Origin: Mesorhizobium sp. CA14
GTDB lineage: Bacteria; Pseudomonadota; Alphaproteobacteria; Rhizobiales; Rhizobiaceae
DNA: 64,000 nt
Assembly: GCF_020165195.1 (NCBI RefSeq)
Contig: NZ_JAIUHR010000010.1
Span: 96,016 to 160,015, forward strand
Reading direction: 5' to 3'
The notes under the pieces were generated by a model, which searched no databases, was not told the origin of the DNA, and was given only the letters and a program-made list of their open reading frames with translations. The position numbers were made by a program, and so were the translations under genes. Of this stretch, positions 8,164-17,194 are shown piece by piece (the stretch's first letter is position 1; the number at the start of each line of letters is the position of its first letter).

Positions 8164-9107
8164 CTCTGCTTCACCTTGTTGAGCGCCTTGACGTAGATGT
8201 TGGCCAGCCCGAACACCGCGACGAACAGGATGATGGCGAAGGCCGACGAATAGCCGGTGCGCCAGCTCTCGAAAGCCTGCCGCTTCAGCGTGATCGAGGC
8301 GACCTCCGTGGTCGAGCCGGGTCCGCCGCCGGTGAGCAGGTTGACCATGTCGAACATCTTGAAGTTCTCGATGCCGCGAAACAGCACCGCCAGCATGATG
8401 AAGGGCAGCGCCATCGGCAGCGTGATCGACCAGAACTGCCGCCAGTTGGAGGCGCGGTCGACCTCGGCCGCTTCATAGATGTATTCGGGGATCGAGCGCA
8501 GCCCGGCGAGGCAGATCAGCATCACGTAAGGCGTCCACATCCAGGTGTCGACGATGATGATCGCCCATGGCGCCAGCTCGACATTGGACAGCATCTGCAC
8601 ATTCGTCGGCGGAATGCCGGTGACGAAGGAAACGACGTAGGAGAACAGGCCGATCTGCGGCTCGTAGAGGAAGCGCCAGAAATTGCCGACCACCGCCGGC
8701 GACAGCATCATCGGCACCAGGATGATGGTGGTCCAGAAGGCGTGGCCGCGGAATTTTCGGTCGATCAGCCAGGCTAGCGTGAAGCCGATCACCGTCTGCA
8801 GAAGGATCGTCCAGAACACGAAATGCGCCGTCGTCTGCATGGCGATCCAGATGTCCTGGTCGCCGAGAATGCGCTGGTAATTCGCGAGCCCCAGATTCTT
8901 CACCACCTCGTTGGGACGGTTGGCGCGGTAATTGGTGAAGGAGAGATAGATCGCCCAGAACAGCGGGAAGATGTTGACGGCCAACAGCAAAAGGATCGTC
9001 GGCGAGATGAACAGCCAGGCGAGGCCCTTGTCGCTGATGCCCCGGATCTTCCTGGCCAACGGCTCCGGTGTGGCCCGGGCAACGTTGTCCGCAGTCCGAT
9101 CGAGCAT
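8160..9107 (-). CDS. ABC transporter permease (MalF/UgpA type)
   Basis: A 315-residue permease with a cytoplasmic N terminus, a first helix at about 33-55 (FISPTILLLLAVNIFPLFW) and five further hydrophobic segments. The EAA loop is YIYEAAEVDRASNWRQFWSI. The frame is open upstream to 9311, but that stretch overlaps the binding-protein gene and is arginine/serine-rich noise; the ATG at 9107 (MLDRTADN) fits family length and is used here. The 106-bp gap to the binding-protein gene contains a GC-rich inverted stretch (about 9160-9210) of the kind that lowers permease expression relative to the binding protein in such operons. Confidence 0.93.
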   Translation of the reverse strand: MLDRTADNVARATPEPLARKIRGISDKGLAWLFISPTILLLLAVNIFPLFWAIYLSFTNYRANRPNEVVKNLGLANYQRILGDQDIWIAMQTTAHFVFWTILLQTVIGFTLAWLIDRKFRGHAFWTTIILVPMMLSPAVVGNFWRFLYEPQIGLFSYVVSFVTGIPPTNVQMLSNVELAPWAIIIVDTWMWTPYVMLICLAGLRSIPEYIYEAAEVDRASNWRQFWSITLPMALPFIMLAVLFRGIENFKMFDMVNLLTGGGPGSTTEVASITLKRQAFESWRTGYSSAFAIILFVAVFGLANIYVKALNKVKQR

Positions 9108-9213
9108 GGTAAGTCCTGCTTCGGTCACGGGTAAGTCTCGACGATGGAATTTATCTGAACTGCGTCCCGTGCCAAGGGTGGCACGGGACGCTGCGGTCCG
9201 GCTCGGGAGGAGC

Positions 9214-10542
9214 CTACATCTTGCCGTCGTCCTGGAAGGTCTGCGTCCAGTCCTTGACCAGACTATCGAGCGCTTCCTGCGCGGTACCCTTATCGGCCAC
9301 CACGTAGTCATGAACGCGCTTCTGCATCGCCTGCAAAAGCGTGGCGTAGCTCGGCTCGGCCCAGAAATCCTTCACGATCGCCATAGATTCAAGGAAGGTC
9401 GACGCGTAGGGTTGGCTGGCCGGGAACTTGGGGTCGTTGACCACCGCATTGAGACAGGAGTAGCCGCCCAGCGCCCACCATTTGGCCTGCACGTCCTTGT
9501 TGGCGAACCACTTGATGTATTTCAGCGCCGATTCCTGCTTGTCGGAATAGGAGACCACGGAAATGCCCTGGCCGCCGAGCTGGGCGAAATGCCCCTTCGG
9601 GCCGGCGGGGTTGGCGAAGAAGCCGATCTTGTCGCCGCCTACTTTCTCGTCCTTGTAGAGACCGGGCCAAGTGAAGGCGAAGTTCATATGCAGGGCAACC
9701 TGGCCCGATTTGAAGGCGTCGGCCGATTCGCCCATGTAGACGTTCGACGACCCGGGAGGTGTGCAGCAATCATACAGCTTCTTGTAGAATTCGAGGCCCT
9801 TGGCCGCGTCCGCAGAGTTGACGAAGCCCTGCATTTCGTAGGCCTTCTTTGGATTCTGATAGTCGAAGCCATAGTCGTAAACGACGTTGGTGACGCCCAT
9901 GGTGATGCCTTCCGAGCCGCGCTCGGTATAGATCGAGGCGCCGTAGACCGTCTTGCCGTCGATCTGCCGCTTTTGGAAGAATTCGGCAATCTGCATCAAC
10001 TGGTCATAGGTCTTGGGCGGGGCGAGGTCCCAGCCGTACTTCTCCTTGAATTCCTTCTGCAGCTCAGGCCGCGAGAACCAGTCCTTGCGATAGGTCCAGC
10101 CGACGACGTCGCCCATGGCCGGCAGCGCCCAGTAGTTCGGCGTGTTCTTCGGCCATTCGGAATAGCCGACCACGGTCGCCGGCACGAAGTCGTCCATGCT
10201 GATCTTCTCCTTGTCGAAGAAGTCGTTCAGCTTGACGTAATGGCCGTTCTCGGCGGCGCCGCCGATCCACTGGCTGTCGCCGATGATCAGGTCGCAGAGC
10301 TTGCCGTGCGAGTTGAGCTCGTTGAGGAAGCGATCGGCATAATTGGTCCACGGCACGAACTCGAATTTCATGCCGATGCCGGTTTGCTTGGTGAAGTCCT
10401 TGGACAGTTCCACGAGCGCGTTGGCCGGATCCCAAGCCGCCCAGCACAGCGTCAGGTCTTCCGCATGCGCGACGTTCGAGACGGCTGTCGACGCAAAGAT
10501 CGCCGAAGCCAGTCCCAACGCCAGTTTCAAGATCGATTTCAT
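9214..10542 (-). CDS. ABC transporter extracellular solute-binding protein (family 1)
   Basis: A 442-residue periplasmic binding protein. A Sec signal peptide (about 1-27, ending SNVAHA before EDLTLCWAAWDP) is followed by the two-lobed family-1 fold; landmarks are EFVPWTNYADRF, LIGDSQWIG, and the hinge-region GQVALHMNFAFTWPGL. It is the first gene of the transporter set and lies next to the probable control region at 10543-10774. Two adjacent cysteines (YDCCTPPGSS) are unusual for the family. It resembles binding proteins for polyols and small sugars more than the glycerol-phosphate protein UgpB; the true ligand cannot be read from sequence. Confidence 0.92.
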   Translation of the reverse strand: MKSILKLALGLASAIFASTAVSNVAHAEDLTLCWAAWDPANALVELSKDFTKQTGIGMKFEFVPWTNYADRFLNELNSHGKLCDLIIGDSQWIGGAAENGHYVKLNDFFDKEKISMDDFVPATVVGYSEWPKNTPNYWALPAMGDVVGWTYRKDWFSRPELQKEFKEKYGWDLAPPKTYDQLMQIAEFFQKRQIDGKTVYGASIYTERGSEGITMGVTNVVYDYGFDYQNPKKAYEMQGFVNSADAAKGLEFYKKLYDCCTPPGSSNVYMGESADAFKSGQVALHMNFAFTWPGLYKDEKVGGDKIGFFANPAGPKGHFAQLGGQGISVVSYSDKQESALKYIKWFANKDVQAKWWALGGYSCLNAVVNDPKFPASQPYASTFLESMAIVKDFWAEPSYATLLQAMQKRVHDYVVADKGTAQEALDSLVKDWTQTFQDDGKM

Positions 10543-10644
10543 GCCTACCTCCCATTTGCGAAACGCGTCCGGATGACGGTTTCAAGAGCCCTCAACCCTC
10601 GCTCCTCCGAGGGCCCAAACATGGCGGGCGATGCGCGCCGCGAT

Positions 10645-10682
10645 GTTTAGTAATTTGTTTAGTGATGCTCTTTTTACTAAAC
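10645..10682. promoter_or_regulatory. Probable operator of the ABC/Dha operon: three GTTTAGTNA half-sites
   Basis: Two direct copies, GTTTAGTAA (10645-10653) and GTTTAGTGA (10657-10665), are followed by an inverted copy TTACTAAAC (10674-10682). The first and third form a perfect 9-bp inverted repeat. The cluster is in the 232-bp gap upstream of the binding-protein gene and is AT-rich in a GC-rich setting. Operators of this look are seen for ROK, DeoR and LacI-type sugar regulators; no such regulator gene is in the window, so the factor is unknown. Confidence 0.6.
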
Positions 10683-10774
10683 AACGCAAGCGAATTCGTT
10701 GCTGCGTCGCAGCATGGCGAAGCGCGTCATTGAAATCGTTGGGAAATGATCCCCGAACCTGGGTCCTGCTGACG

Positions 10775-11473
10775 TTAGCTGGCCGCGTTGGCGGGGCCCG
10801 GAGTTGTCGTCAGCGGCCGGATCGGCGGCGCCGGCGGCAGGAGCGCTCGTATGTCGGCGAAGGGGAAGGTCGGCTCGAAGCGGAAGGCCTCGGCTAGTGC
10901 GCCGGAGGCGCCGTTGCACTGTCCGGCGCGAAACTCGTTCTGGAGGCGCGCCCTGTGCACATAGTGCTCCGGACCTTGCGACCGGTGCGCGAGGATCGCT
11001 TTCGCCTTGATGTCCCAATGATGCGAGATCTCGACATAATGGGTCGGCGAAAAACCGGTGCCGCCGAGCGTGTCGGCATGCAGCACCGGCACCGCGAAGG
11101 ATGCGGCGAGCCGCACGCCGTCGGACAGGGCGCGGTGGTCGCCATGATAATCGGAGGGCGCATGGGTGATGGCGAGGTCGGGCTTCACCTCGCCGATCAG
11201 CGCCTTCAGCGCCGCAATGAACGCGGCATCGGCGATGAGCTCCCCGTCGGGAAAGTCGAGGAAGCGCGGCTCGACGCCGAGCAGGCCCGCCGCCGTGGTC
11301 GCTTCCTTGCGCCGCAAGCGGGCAAGCGCTGCCGGGTCGCCTGTGCCGCCCCTGGCGCCGTCCGTGGCTATGGCGAAAGTCAGTTCTGCGCCTTGCGCGG
11401 CATAGGCGGCCAGCGTACCGAACATGAATATCTCGATATCGTCGGGATGTGCCCCCAGCGCCAGTATCTTCAC
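10775..11473 (-). CDS. PIG-L/LmbE family zinc deacetylase
   Basis: A 232-residue member of the PIG-L/LmbE/BshB fold, zinc-dependent enzymes that remove acyl groups from N-acetyl sugars and related amides. The zinc-binding motifs AHPDD (residues about 8-12) and HGDH (about 110) are intact. The GTG at 11473 is chosen because GGGAGAA lies 6 bases upstream. It points the same way as the ABC operon and stops 232 bp before the binding-protein gene, so it may be expressed separately through the GTTTAGTAA region. Such deacetylases often sit in sugar-utilisation clusters; the substrate is unknown. Confidence 0.85.
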   Translation of the reverse strand: MKILALGAHPDDIEIFMFGTLAAYAAQGAELTFAIATDGARGGTGDPAALARLRRKEATTAAGLLGVEPRFLDFPDGELIADAAFIAALKALIGEVKPDLAITHAPSDYHGDHRALSDGVRLAASFAVPVLHADTLGGTGFSPTHYVEISHHWDIKAKAILAHRSQGPEHYVHRARLQNEFRAGQCNGASGALAEAFRFEPTFPFADIRALLPPAPPIRPLTTTPGPANAAS

Positions 11474-11496
11474 GTCTTTCTCCCGGAAATGGAATC

Positions 11497-12387
11497 GTGC
11501 CGAACGGAATCCTGCTCGCCCTTCTCGCTTACGCAAACTATTCGTTCAGCGACGCCGTCATCAAGGGGCTGGGCGGGCAGTTCACCGTCTTCGAGATCGG
11601 CTTTTTCATGACATTGTTTGCCGGCTGTTTCCTCTTCTTCACCCGGCCGAAGGAGGAGCGCTGGCGCGATTTCTGGCGCACCAAGCGACCCTGGGCCGTA
11701 CAGGCACGCGCCTGGGCCGGCATCGCCTCGGGCGTGCTCAGCGTCTATGCCTTCACCACCATTCCGCTGGCGGAGGTTTACGCGCTGCTCTTCCTCGCCC
11801 CGTTGCTCGTCACCGTGCTTTCGACCGTCATCCTGAAGGAGGAGGTCGGTCCTTGGCGATGGCTTGCCGTGATCGCGGGCTTCGCCGGTGTCATGCTGGT
11901 GGTGCGGCCGGGCTTCCGCGAATTGCATCTTGGCCATCTCGCCGCCTTCGCCAACGCCTTCGTCGCGGCAACCATCGTCATCCTGATGCGCTCGCTTGCC
12001 CAGCAGGAAAAGCGCACGACCATGTTGGGCTCGCTGATCGGCTATGGCCTGCTCTTCAACGGGGCCGGCGCGGTCGCGACGTCATTTACGCTTCCCAATC
12101 TGTGGCAACTGGGCTGGCTGGTCCTGGGCGGCCTGTTCACCGCCGGCGGCCAATTGCTGCATCTCCTGGCGGCCAAATACGCGCCGGCCAATCGCATCGC
12201 CCCGACGCATTATTCGCAGATCGTCTGGGCGGTCATCCTCGGCGCGATGTTCTTCAGGGAATATCCCGACGCCATGACGCTGGTCGGCCTTGCAGTCGTC
12301 GGCGCCTCAGGCCTCCTCACCATGGTGCGCGAGGAAGTGCGGCTTGGCACCGTGCGCTGGAACCCGTTCACGCGTGCCCGGCTTTGA
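11497..12387 (+). CDS. EamA/DMT-family transporter
   Basis: A 296-residue inner-membrane protein of the drug/metabolite transporter superfamily with ten hydrophobic segments in two EamA repeats (about 5-135 and 150-285). The second repeat carries the typical TPTHYSQIVWAVILG-like helix (APTHYSQIVWAVILGAMFF). I chose the GTG at 11497, preceded by a GGAAATGGA stretch; a GTG at 11449 would overlap the divergent deacetylase gene. Only 23 bp separate the two start codons, so at least one promoter must lie inside the neighbouring gene. Substrate unknown; close family members export amino acids or purines. Confidence 0.85.
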   Translation: MPNGILLALLAYANYSFSDAVIKGLGGQFTVFEIGFFMTLFAGCFLFFTRPKEERWRDFWRTKRPWAVQARAWAGIASGVLSVYAFTTIPLAEVYALLFLAPLLVTVLSTVILKEEVGPWRWLAVIAGFAGVMLVVRPGFRELHLGHLAAFANAFVAATIVILMRSLAQQEKRTTMLGSLIGYGLLFNGAGAVATSFTLPNLWQLGWLVLGGLFTAGGQLLHLLAAKYAPANRIAPTHYSQIVWAVILGAMFFREYPDAMTLVGLAVVGASGLLTMVREEVRLGTVRWNPFTRARL

Positions 12388-12442
12388 CCGGCATGGGCCC
12401 GACACGTTGCACGGCGACCGCGACCGCTGATATGCGGGCAAA

Positions 12443-14902
12443 ATGACGACGAGACCCTTGCCGGAGCTTCCGGTCACAGCCGTGCTGCCGGCACTCGGCG
12501 AAGCGCTCTCGCGGCGCAACAGCGTCGTGCTGGTGGCGCCACCCGGCGCCGGCAAGACGACGCTAGTGCCGCTGGCGCTGCTCGACGCGCCTTGGCTCGG
12601 CGAGGGCCGGATCGTGCTGCTCGAGCCCCGGCGGCTCGCCGCCCGCGCCGCCGCACGCCGCATGGCCGAACTGCTGGGTGAGGAGCCCGGCGGCACGGTG
12701 GGCCACGCCATGCGCATGGAGAACCGCACCTCGGCGCGAACAAGGATCCTGGTCGTCACCGAAGGCGTGCTCTCGCGCATGATCCTCGACGATCCGGAGC
12801 TGCCCGGCGTCTCGGCGATGATCTTCGACGAATTCCACGAGCGTTCGCTCGACGGCGATTTCGGCCTGGCGCTGGCGCTCGATGTGCAGGGCGCGTTGCG
12901 GCCGGACCTGCGTCTGCTGGTCATGTCGGCGACGCTCGACGGCGCGCGCGTGGCGAAGCTTTTGTCGGAGGCGCCGGTGATCGAAAGCGAAGGCCGCGCC
13001 TATCCGGTCGAGATCCGCTACGACGAGCGGCCGCCCGGCACGGCGATCGAGGACGGCATGGCCAAGGCCGTGCGCGCGGCCTTGGCCGGCGAGCAGGGCA
13101 GCGTGCTCGCCTTCCTGCCCGGACAGCGCGAGATCGAGCGCACCGCCGAGCGGCTGCAGGGCAATGTCGCCGCCGACACCGACATCGTTCCGCTCTACGG
13201 CCAGCTCGACAACCGGATGCAGGATCAGGCGATCAGGCCGGCGCCGGCCGGCCGCCGCAAGGTGGTGCTGGCGACCTCGATCGCCGAGACCTCGATCACC
13301 ATCGACGGCGTGCGTGTCGTCATCGATTCCGGCCTGTCGCGGCTGCCGCGCTATGAGCCGGCGAGCGGCCTGACCAGGCTTGAGACGGTGCGTGTCAGCA
13401 AGGCTTCGGCCGACCAGCGCGCCGGCCGCGCCGGCCGCACTCAAGCCGGCGTGGCGGTGCGTCTGTGGCGAGCCGAGCAGACCGCGTCGCTTCCCGCCTT
13501 CACGCCGCCCGAAATCCTCGAGGCCGATCTGTCCGGCCTGCTGCTCGACTGTGCCGCCTTCGGCGTCGCCGATCCGTCGAGCCTTTCGTTCCTCGATCCG
13601 CCGCCGGCGCCCGCTCTCAACGAGGCGAGGGTGCTGCTCAAGGCGCTGCATGCCGTCGACGATGCCGGCAGGTTGACCGAGGCGGGCGCCGCCATGCGCA
13701 AGCTGGCGCTGCCGGTGCGGCTGGCGCATATGGTGGCCGAAGCGGCGAAGACGGGCCATGCACGGGAAGCGGCTACGCTTGCCGTGCTCTTGACCGAGCG
13801 TGGGCTGGGCGGCGACAGCGCCGATCTGGAGCGGCGTCTGATCCGGTTTCGCGGCGAGAAATCCCCCCGCGCCAACGCCGCCAGGCAACTCGCCGAGCGT
13901 TTCGCCAGACAGGCCGGCGGCCAGAGCGGCGAGGCAGCCTCTGCAGGCGCCCTCCTGATCCATGCCTGGCCGGATCGCGTGGCAAGGGCGCGCGGCGAGC
14001 GCGGCCGCTTCGTGCTCGCCAATGGTTCGGGCGCCATGGTCGATGCCGCTGATCCGCTCGCCAATGAAACCTGGCTGGTGGTCGCCGACCTGCAGGGCAA
14101 GGCGCAGAACGCCCGCATCACCGCCGCCGCGCCGGTCGGCGAAGCCGATATCCGCGCCGCCCTTGCCGATCGCATCGAGACGAAGCGCGAGGCCACCTTC
14201 GACCGTGAGCGCCGCGCCTTGCGCATGCGCGAGACCGCCAGGCTCGGCGCCATCACGCTGTCCGAGCGCATGTTGCCGGCGCCGTCAGGCGCCGATGCAG
14301 AGCGCGCCATTCTCGACGCTCTGAAAGAGCACGGCCTGTCTCTGCTCGACTGGGGCAAGGAAGCGGAGGCGCTGCGCCAGCGGCTCGGCTGGCTGCGTCG
14401 CGGCCTCGGAGCACCTTGGCCCGACGTTTCGGACGAAGCGCTTATCGAGGGCCTCGATGATTGGCTCCTGCCGTTTCTCTCCGGCGATGCCTCCTTCGCC
14501 GCCATCAAGCCGGCGACGCTGTCGTCGGCGCTGATGGCGCTCGTCCCGCACGACCTGCAGCGCAAGATCGACGTGCTGGCGCCGACCCATTTCGACGCGC
14601 CGTCCGGCAGCCACGTGCCGATCCGCTATGATGGCGAGTGGCCGGTGCTTTCGATCCGCGTGCAGGAACTGTTCGGCCTCGACCGTCATCCGGCGATCGC
14701 AAACGGAACCGTTCCGCTGACTCTCGAATTGCTGTCGCCGGCGCACCGGCCGATCCAGACGACGCGCGATCTCCCCGGCTTCTGGCGAGGCTCCTGGGCG
14801 GACGTGCGCGCCGACATGCGGGGCCGCTATCCAAAACATGTCTGGCCGGAAAACCCGCTGCTGGCCGCCGCCACCAGCCGGGCCAAACCGCGCGGAACCT
14901 GA
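12443..14902 (+). CDS. hrpB: ATP-dependent helicase HrpB
   Basis: An 819-residue DEAH-type helicase, the usual HrpB length. Motif I is PPGAGKTT, motif II DEFH, motif III SAT, and motif VI QRAGRAGRT. Helicase core about 1-370, HA2-like domain about 400-480, and the HrpB-specific C-terminal domain to the end (LRPIQTTRDLPGFWRGSW-type segment near 780). Family function is RNA/DNA unwinding, with no firmly known role in rhizobia. It begins 55 bp after the DMT gene and is followed 43 bp later by actS on the same strand. Confidence 0.95.
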   Translation: MTTRPLPELPVTAVLPALGEALSRRNSVVLVAPPGAGKTTLVPLALLDAPWLGEGRIVLLEPRRLAARAAARRMAELLGEEPGGTVGHAMRMENRTSARTRILVVTEGVLSRMILDDPELPGVSAMIFDEFHERSLDGDFGLALALDVQGALRPDLRLLVMSATLDGARVAKLLSEAPVIESEGRAYPVEIRYDERPPGTAIEDGMAKAVRAALAGEQGSVLAFLPGQREIERTAERLQGNVAADTDIVPLYGQLDNRMQDQAIRPAPAGRRKVVLATSIAETSITIDGVRVVIDSGLSRLPRYEPASGLTRLETVRVSKASADQRAGRAGRTQAGVAVRLWRAEQTASLPAFTPPEILEADLSGLLLDCAAFGVADPSSLSFLDPPPAPALNEARVLLKALHAVDDAGRLTEAGAAMRKLALPVRLAHMVAEAAKTGHAREAATLAVLLTERGLGGDSADLERRLIRFRGEKSPRANAARQLAERFARQAGGQSGEAASAGALLIHAWPDRVARARGERGRFVLANGSGAMVDAADPLANETWLVVADLQGKAQNARITAAAPVGEADIRAALADRIETKREATFDRERRALRMRETARLGAITLSERMLPAPSGADAERAILDALKEHGLSLLDWGKEAEALRQRLGWLRRGLGAPWPDVSDEALIEGLDDWLLPFLSGDASFAAIKPATLSSALMALVPHDLQRKIDVLAPTHFDAPSGSHVPIRYDGEWPVLSIRVQELFGLDRHPAIANGTVPLTLELLSPAHRPIQTTRDLPGFWRGSWADVRADMRGRYPKHVWPENPLLAAATSRAKPRGT

Positions 14903-14945
14903 CGATGCTCTATCGTTTCCGCTCCTGCGGCTGTAATCCTTGGCA

Positions 14946-16271
14946 ATGACCAACATCCTGCGCGCGCCCGATTCCCAGCAAAGCCAGCGGCTGCGGCTCA
15001 ACACGCTGATCCGTTTGCGCTGGCTGGCTATCGTCGGGCAGAGCCTGACTGTGCTGGTCGTCGCCTATGGCCTGAAATTCCCGCTTCCGGTGTCGATGTG
15101 CTTCGCGCTGATCGCCTGCTCGGCCTGGATGAATCTGTGGCTCACCTTCCGCTATCCGGCGGCGCATCGGCTCACCCCGCTTTCGGCCTTCGTGATCCTC
15201 ACCTTCGACGGCGTCCAGCTCACCGGCCTGCTCTACATGACGGGCGGCCTGACCAATCCGTTTTGCGTGCTGCTGTCGGTGCCGGTCGTCATCTCCGCCG
15301 CTTCGCTGCCGCTGCGGTTCACGGCCATCCTTGGCGCGTTGGTCATATTGGCGGCCACGCTTCTGGTGTTCTTCCATTTGCCGCTGCCCTGGTATGAGGG
15401 CTCGCCGCTGCCGATGCCCTTCATCTATGTCGCCGGCATGTGGATGGCTGTGTTTGCCTCGATCGCTTTCACCGCCATCTATGCCTTCCGCGTCGCCGCG
15501 GAAGCGCGCCTGCTCGCCAATGCGCTGGCCGCCACCGAACTGGTGCTGCAGCGCGAGCAACATCTTTCGGCGCTGGACGGGCTGGCGGCGGCGGCCGCGC
15601 ACGAGCTGGGCACGCCTTTGGCCACCATCACCGTGGTTGCCAAGGAGATGGAAAAGGCGCTCGGCAAGGATCCGAAATATGGCGAGGACGTGAAGCTCTT
15701 GCGCTCGCAAAGCGAGCGTTGCCGCGAGATCCTGAAGCGGCTGACCAGCCTTTCCTCGGAAGGCGAAGCGCATCTGTCGCGCATGCCGCTCACCTCGCTG
15801 GTCGAGGAGGTGACTGCGCCGCATCGCGATTTCGGCATCTCGATCCGGCTGCGGCCCGGCGAGCGCATCGGTCCCGAGCCGGTTGGCCAGCGCAGCCCCG
15901 GCGTCATTTACGGGCTCGGCAATCTGGTCGAGAATGCCGTCGATTTCGCCCGCGACGCCGTCACCGTCAGCTGGAGCTGGGACAATGAGAAGGTCATCTT
16001 CTCAATCACCGACGACGGGCCGGGATTCCCCGCCGAGATCATCGACCGCATCGGCGAGCCCTATATGTCGACGCGCCAGGGCACGGAAGCCGGCGGCGGC
16101 CTGGGGCTCGGGCTGTTCATCGCCAAGACCTTGCTGGAGCGTTCCGGCGCCACCATCGATTTCCGCAATTCGAGCGGGCTCGGCGAAGGCGCGGTGGTGC
16201 AGATCTCCTGGCCGCGCAACCTCTTCCTCAACCAAGAACAGGCCTCGGCCACCATGTTCGACAATGCGTAA
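14946..16271 (+). CDS. actS: ActS/RegB/PrrB family redox-sensing histidine kinase
   Basis: A 441-residue membrane histidine kinase. Six hydrophobic segments occupy about 25-190 and include the quinone-pocket motif GGLTNPFCVLL. The phosphoacceptor H-box is AAAHELGTPLATI, and the redox-active cysteine is present in SERCREILKRL, as in RegB. The ATPase domain has NLVENAVDFA, DDGPGF and GGGLGLGLFIAK. In rhizobia and Rhodobacter this kinase senses quinone-pool redox state and controls respiration, acid tolerance, CO2 or nitrogen fixation genes. The partner regulator follows 231 bp downstream. The ATG at 14946 is preferred over a TTG two codons upstream. Confidence 0.93.
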   Translation: MTNILRAPDSQQSQRLRLNTLIRLRWLAIVGQSLTVLVVAYGLKFPLPVSMCFALIACSAWMNLWLTFRYPAAHRLTPLSAFVILTFDGVQLTGLLYMTGGLTNPFCVLLSVPVVISAASLPLRFTAILGALVILAATLLVFFHLPLPWYEGSPLPMPFIYVAGMWMAVFASIAFTAIYAFRVAAEARLLANALAATELVLQREQHLSALDGLAAAAAHELGTPLATITVVAKEMEKALGKDPKYGEDVKLLRSQSERCREILKRLTSLSSEGEAHLSRMPLTSLVEEVTAPHRDFGISIRLRPGERIGPEPVGQRSPGVIYGLGNLVENAVDFARDAVTVSWSWDNEKVIFSITDDGPGFPAEIIDRIGEPYMSTRQGTEAGGGLGLGLFIAKTLLERSGATIDFRNSSGLGEGAVVQISWPRNLFLNQEQASATMFDNA

Positions 16272-16502
16272 ACCTGGTTGGACAGCGCGTAAGCCCTGCA
16301 CCAACTGCATGGCAGCTCTGTTGCCGGCTCTAAAAATTGGACATTGCCCTTGCAGGACTGTATCTGCGTAAAAGTGAGGCATGTCGCCCAAAACTGTGCA
16401 GCGATTTCAGGAAGTCGACATGCCCGGAAACAAGGATTTGAAGGGCCTTCGCCAGAATGGGTCTCGGCGCGGCGCGCTTTGGATCGGTAGGATGCCGATA
16501 AG

Positions 16503-17066
16503 ATGAACGGTGACGAAACGACGGGCGCAATGGTCGAGGGCGAGGACACCTCTTTGCTCATCGTCGAGGACGACAAGCCGTTCCTCACCCGGCTTGCCCG
16601 GGCCATGGAGACCCGGGGTTTTGTGGTTGAGACGGCGGAGAGCGTGGAAGAGGCGGTCGCAAAGGCGCGCGCCCATCCGCCGGCCTATGCGGTTGTCGAC
16701 ATGCGACTCGGCGACGGCAACGGCCTCGATGTCGTGGCAGTCATCCGCGAGAAGCGCGACGACGCCCGCGCCATCATCCTGACCGGCTACGGCAACATCG
16801 CCACCGCGGTGACGGCGGTTAAGCTCGGCGCTGTCGATTACCTGTCGAAGCCCGCCGATGCCGACGACGTCTTCGCCGCGCTCACCCGCACCTCAGGCGA
16901 ACGCGCGGCGCCCCCGGAGAACCCGATGTCGGCCGACCGCGTCCGCTGGGAGCACATCCAGCGCGTCTACGAAATGTGCGACCGCAACGTCTCCGAGACG
17001 GCGCGCCGCCTCAATATGCACCGCCGGACCCTGCAGCGCATACTGGCAAAGCGCGCGCCGCGCTGA
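16503..17066 (+). CDS. actR: ActR/RegA/PrrA family response regulator
   Basis: A 187-residue two-domain regulator. The receiver domain (about 15-130) has the acidic pair EDD, the phosphoacceptor Asp in VVDMRLGDGNGL, the switch Thr in ILTGYG and Lys in LSKPAD. A proline-rich hinge (APPENP) leads to a Fis-type helix-turn-helix at the C terminus, SETARRLNMHRRTLQRILAKR. That domain is nearly invariant across RegA, PrrA, ActR and RegR, which regulate redox-responsive genes. A 231-bp spacer after actS leaves room for its own promoter. Confidence 0.95.
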   Translation: MNGDETTGAMVEGEDTSLLIVEDDKPFLTRLARAMETRGFVVETAESVEEAVAKARAHPPAYAVVDMRLGDGNGLDVVAVIREKRDDARAIILTGYGNIATAVTAVKLGAVDYLSKPADADDVFAALTRTSGERAAPPENPMSADRVRWEHIQRVYEMCDRNVSETARRLNMHRRTLQRILAKRAPR

Positions 17067-17067
17067 C

Positions 17068-17123
17068 GCAATCCCAGGAAAAGCGCGAAACGGTTTTCCG
17101 TTTCCGTGAAACGATGAACCGGT
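17068..17123. repeat. Interspersed palindromic element, copy 1
   Basis: GCAATCCCAGGAAAAGCG...CGGTTTTCCG followed by a GTGAAACGATGAACCGG segment directly after actR. It matches the more complete copy at 37766-37869 in order and wording (CCAGGAAAAG, CGGTTTTC, GTGAAAC..TGAACCG), with the middle deleted. Confidence 0.65.
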
Positions 17124-17194
17124 CTGCCATTGTCTCAATTTTGAATTTCGGCTCGCAAGGCTGGCGCAAACGCGTCGACCCTTACAAACCGCGT

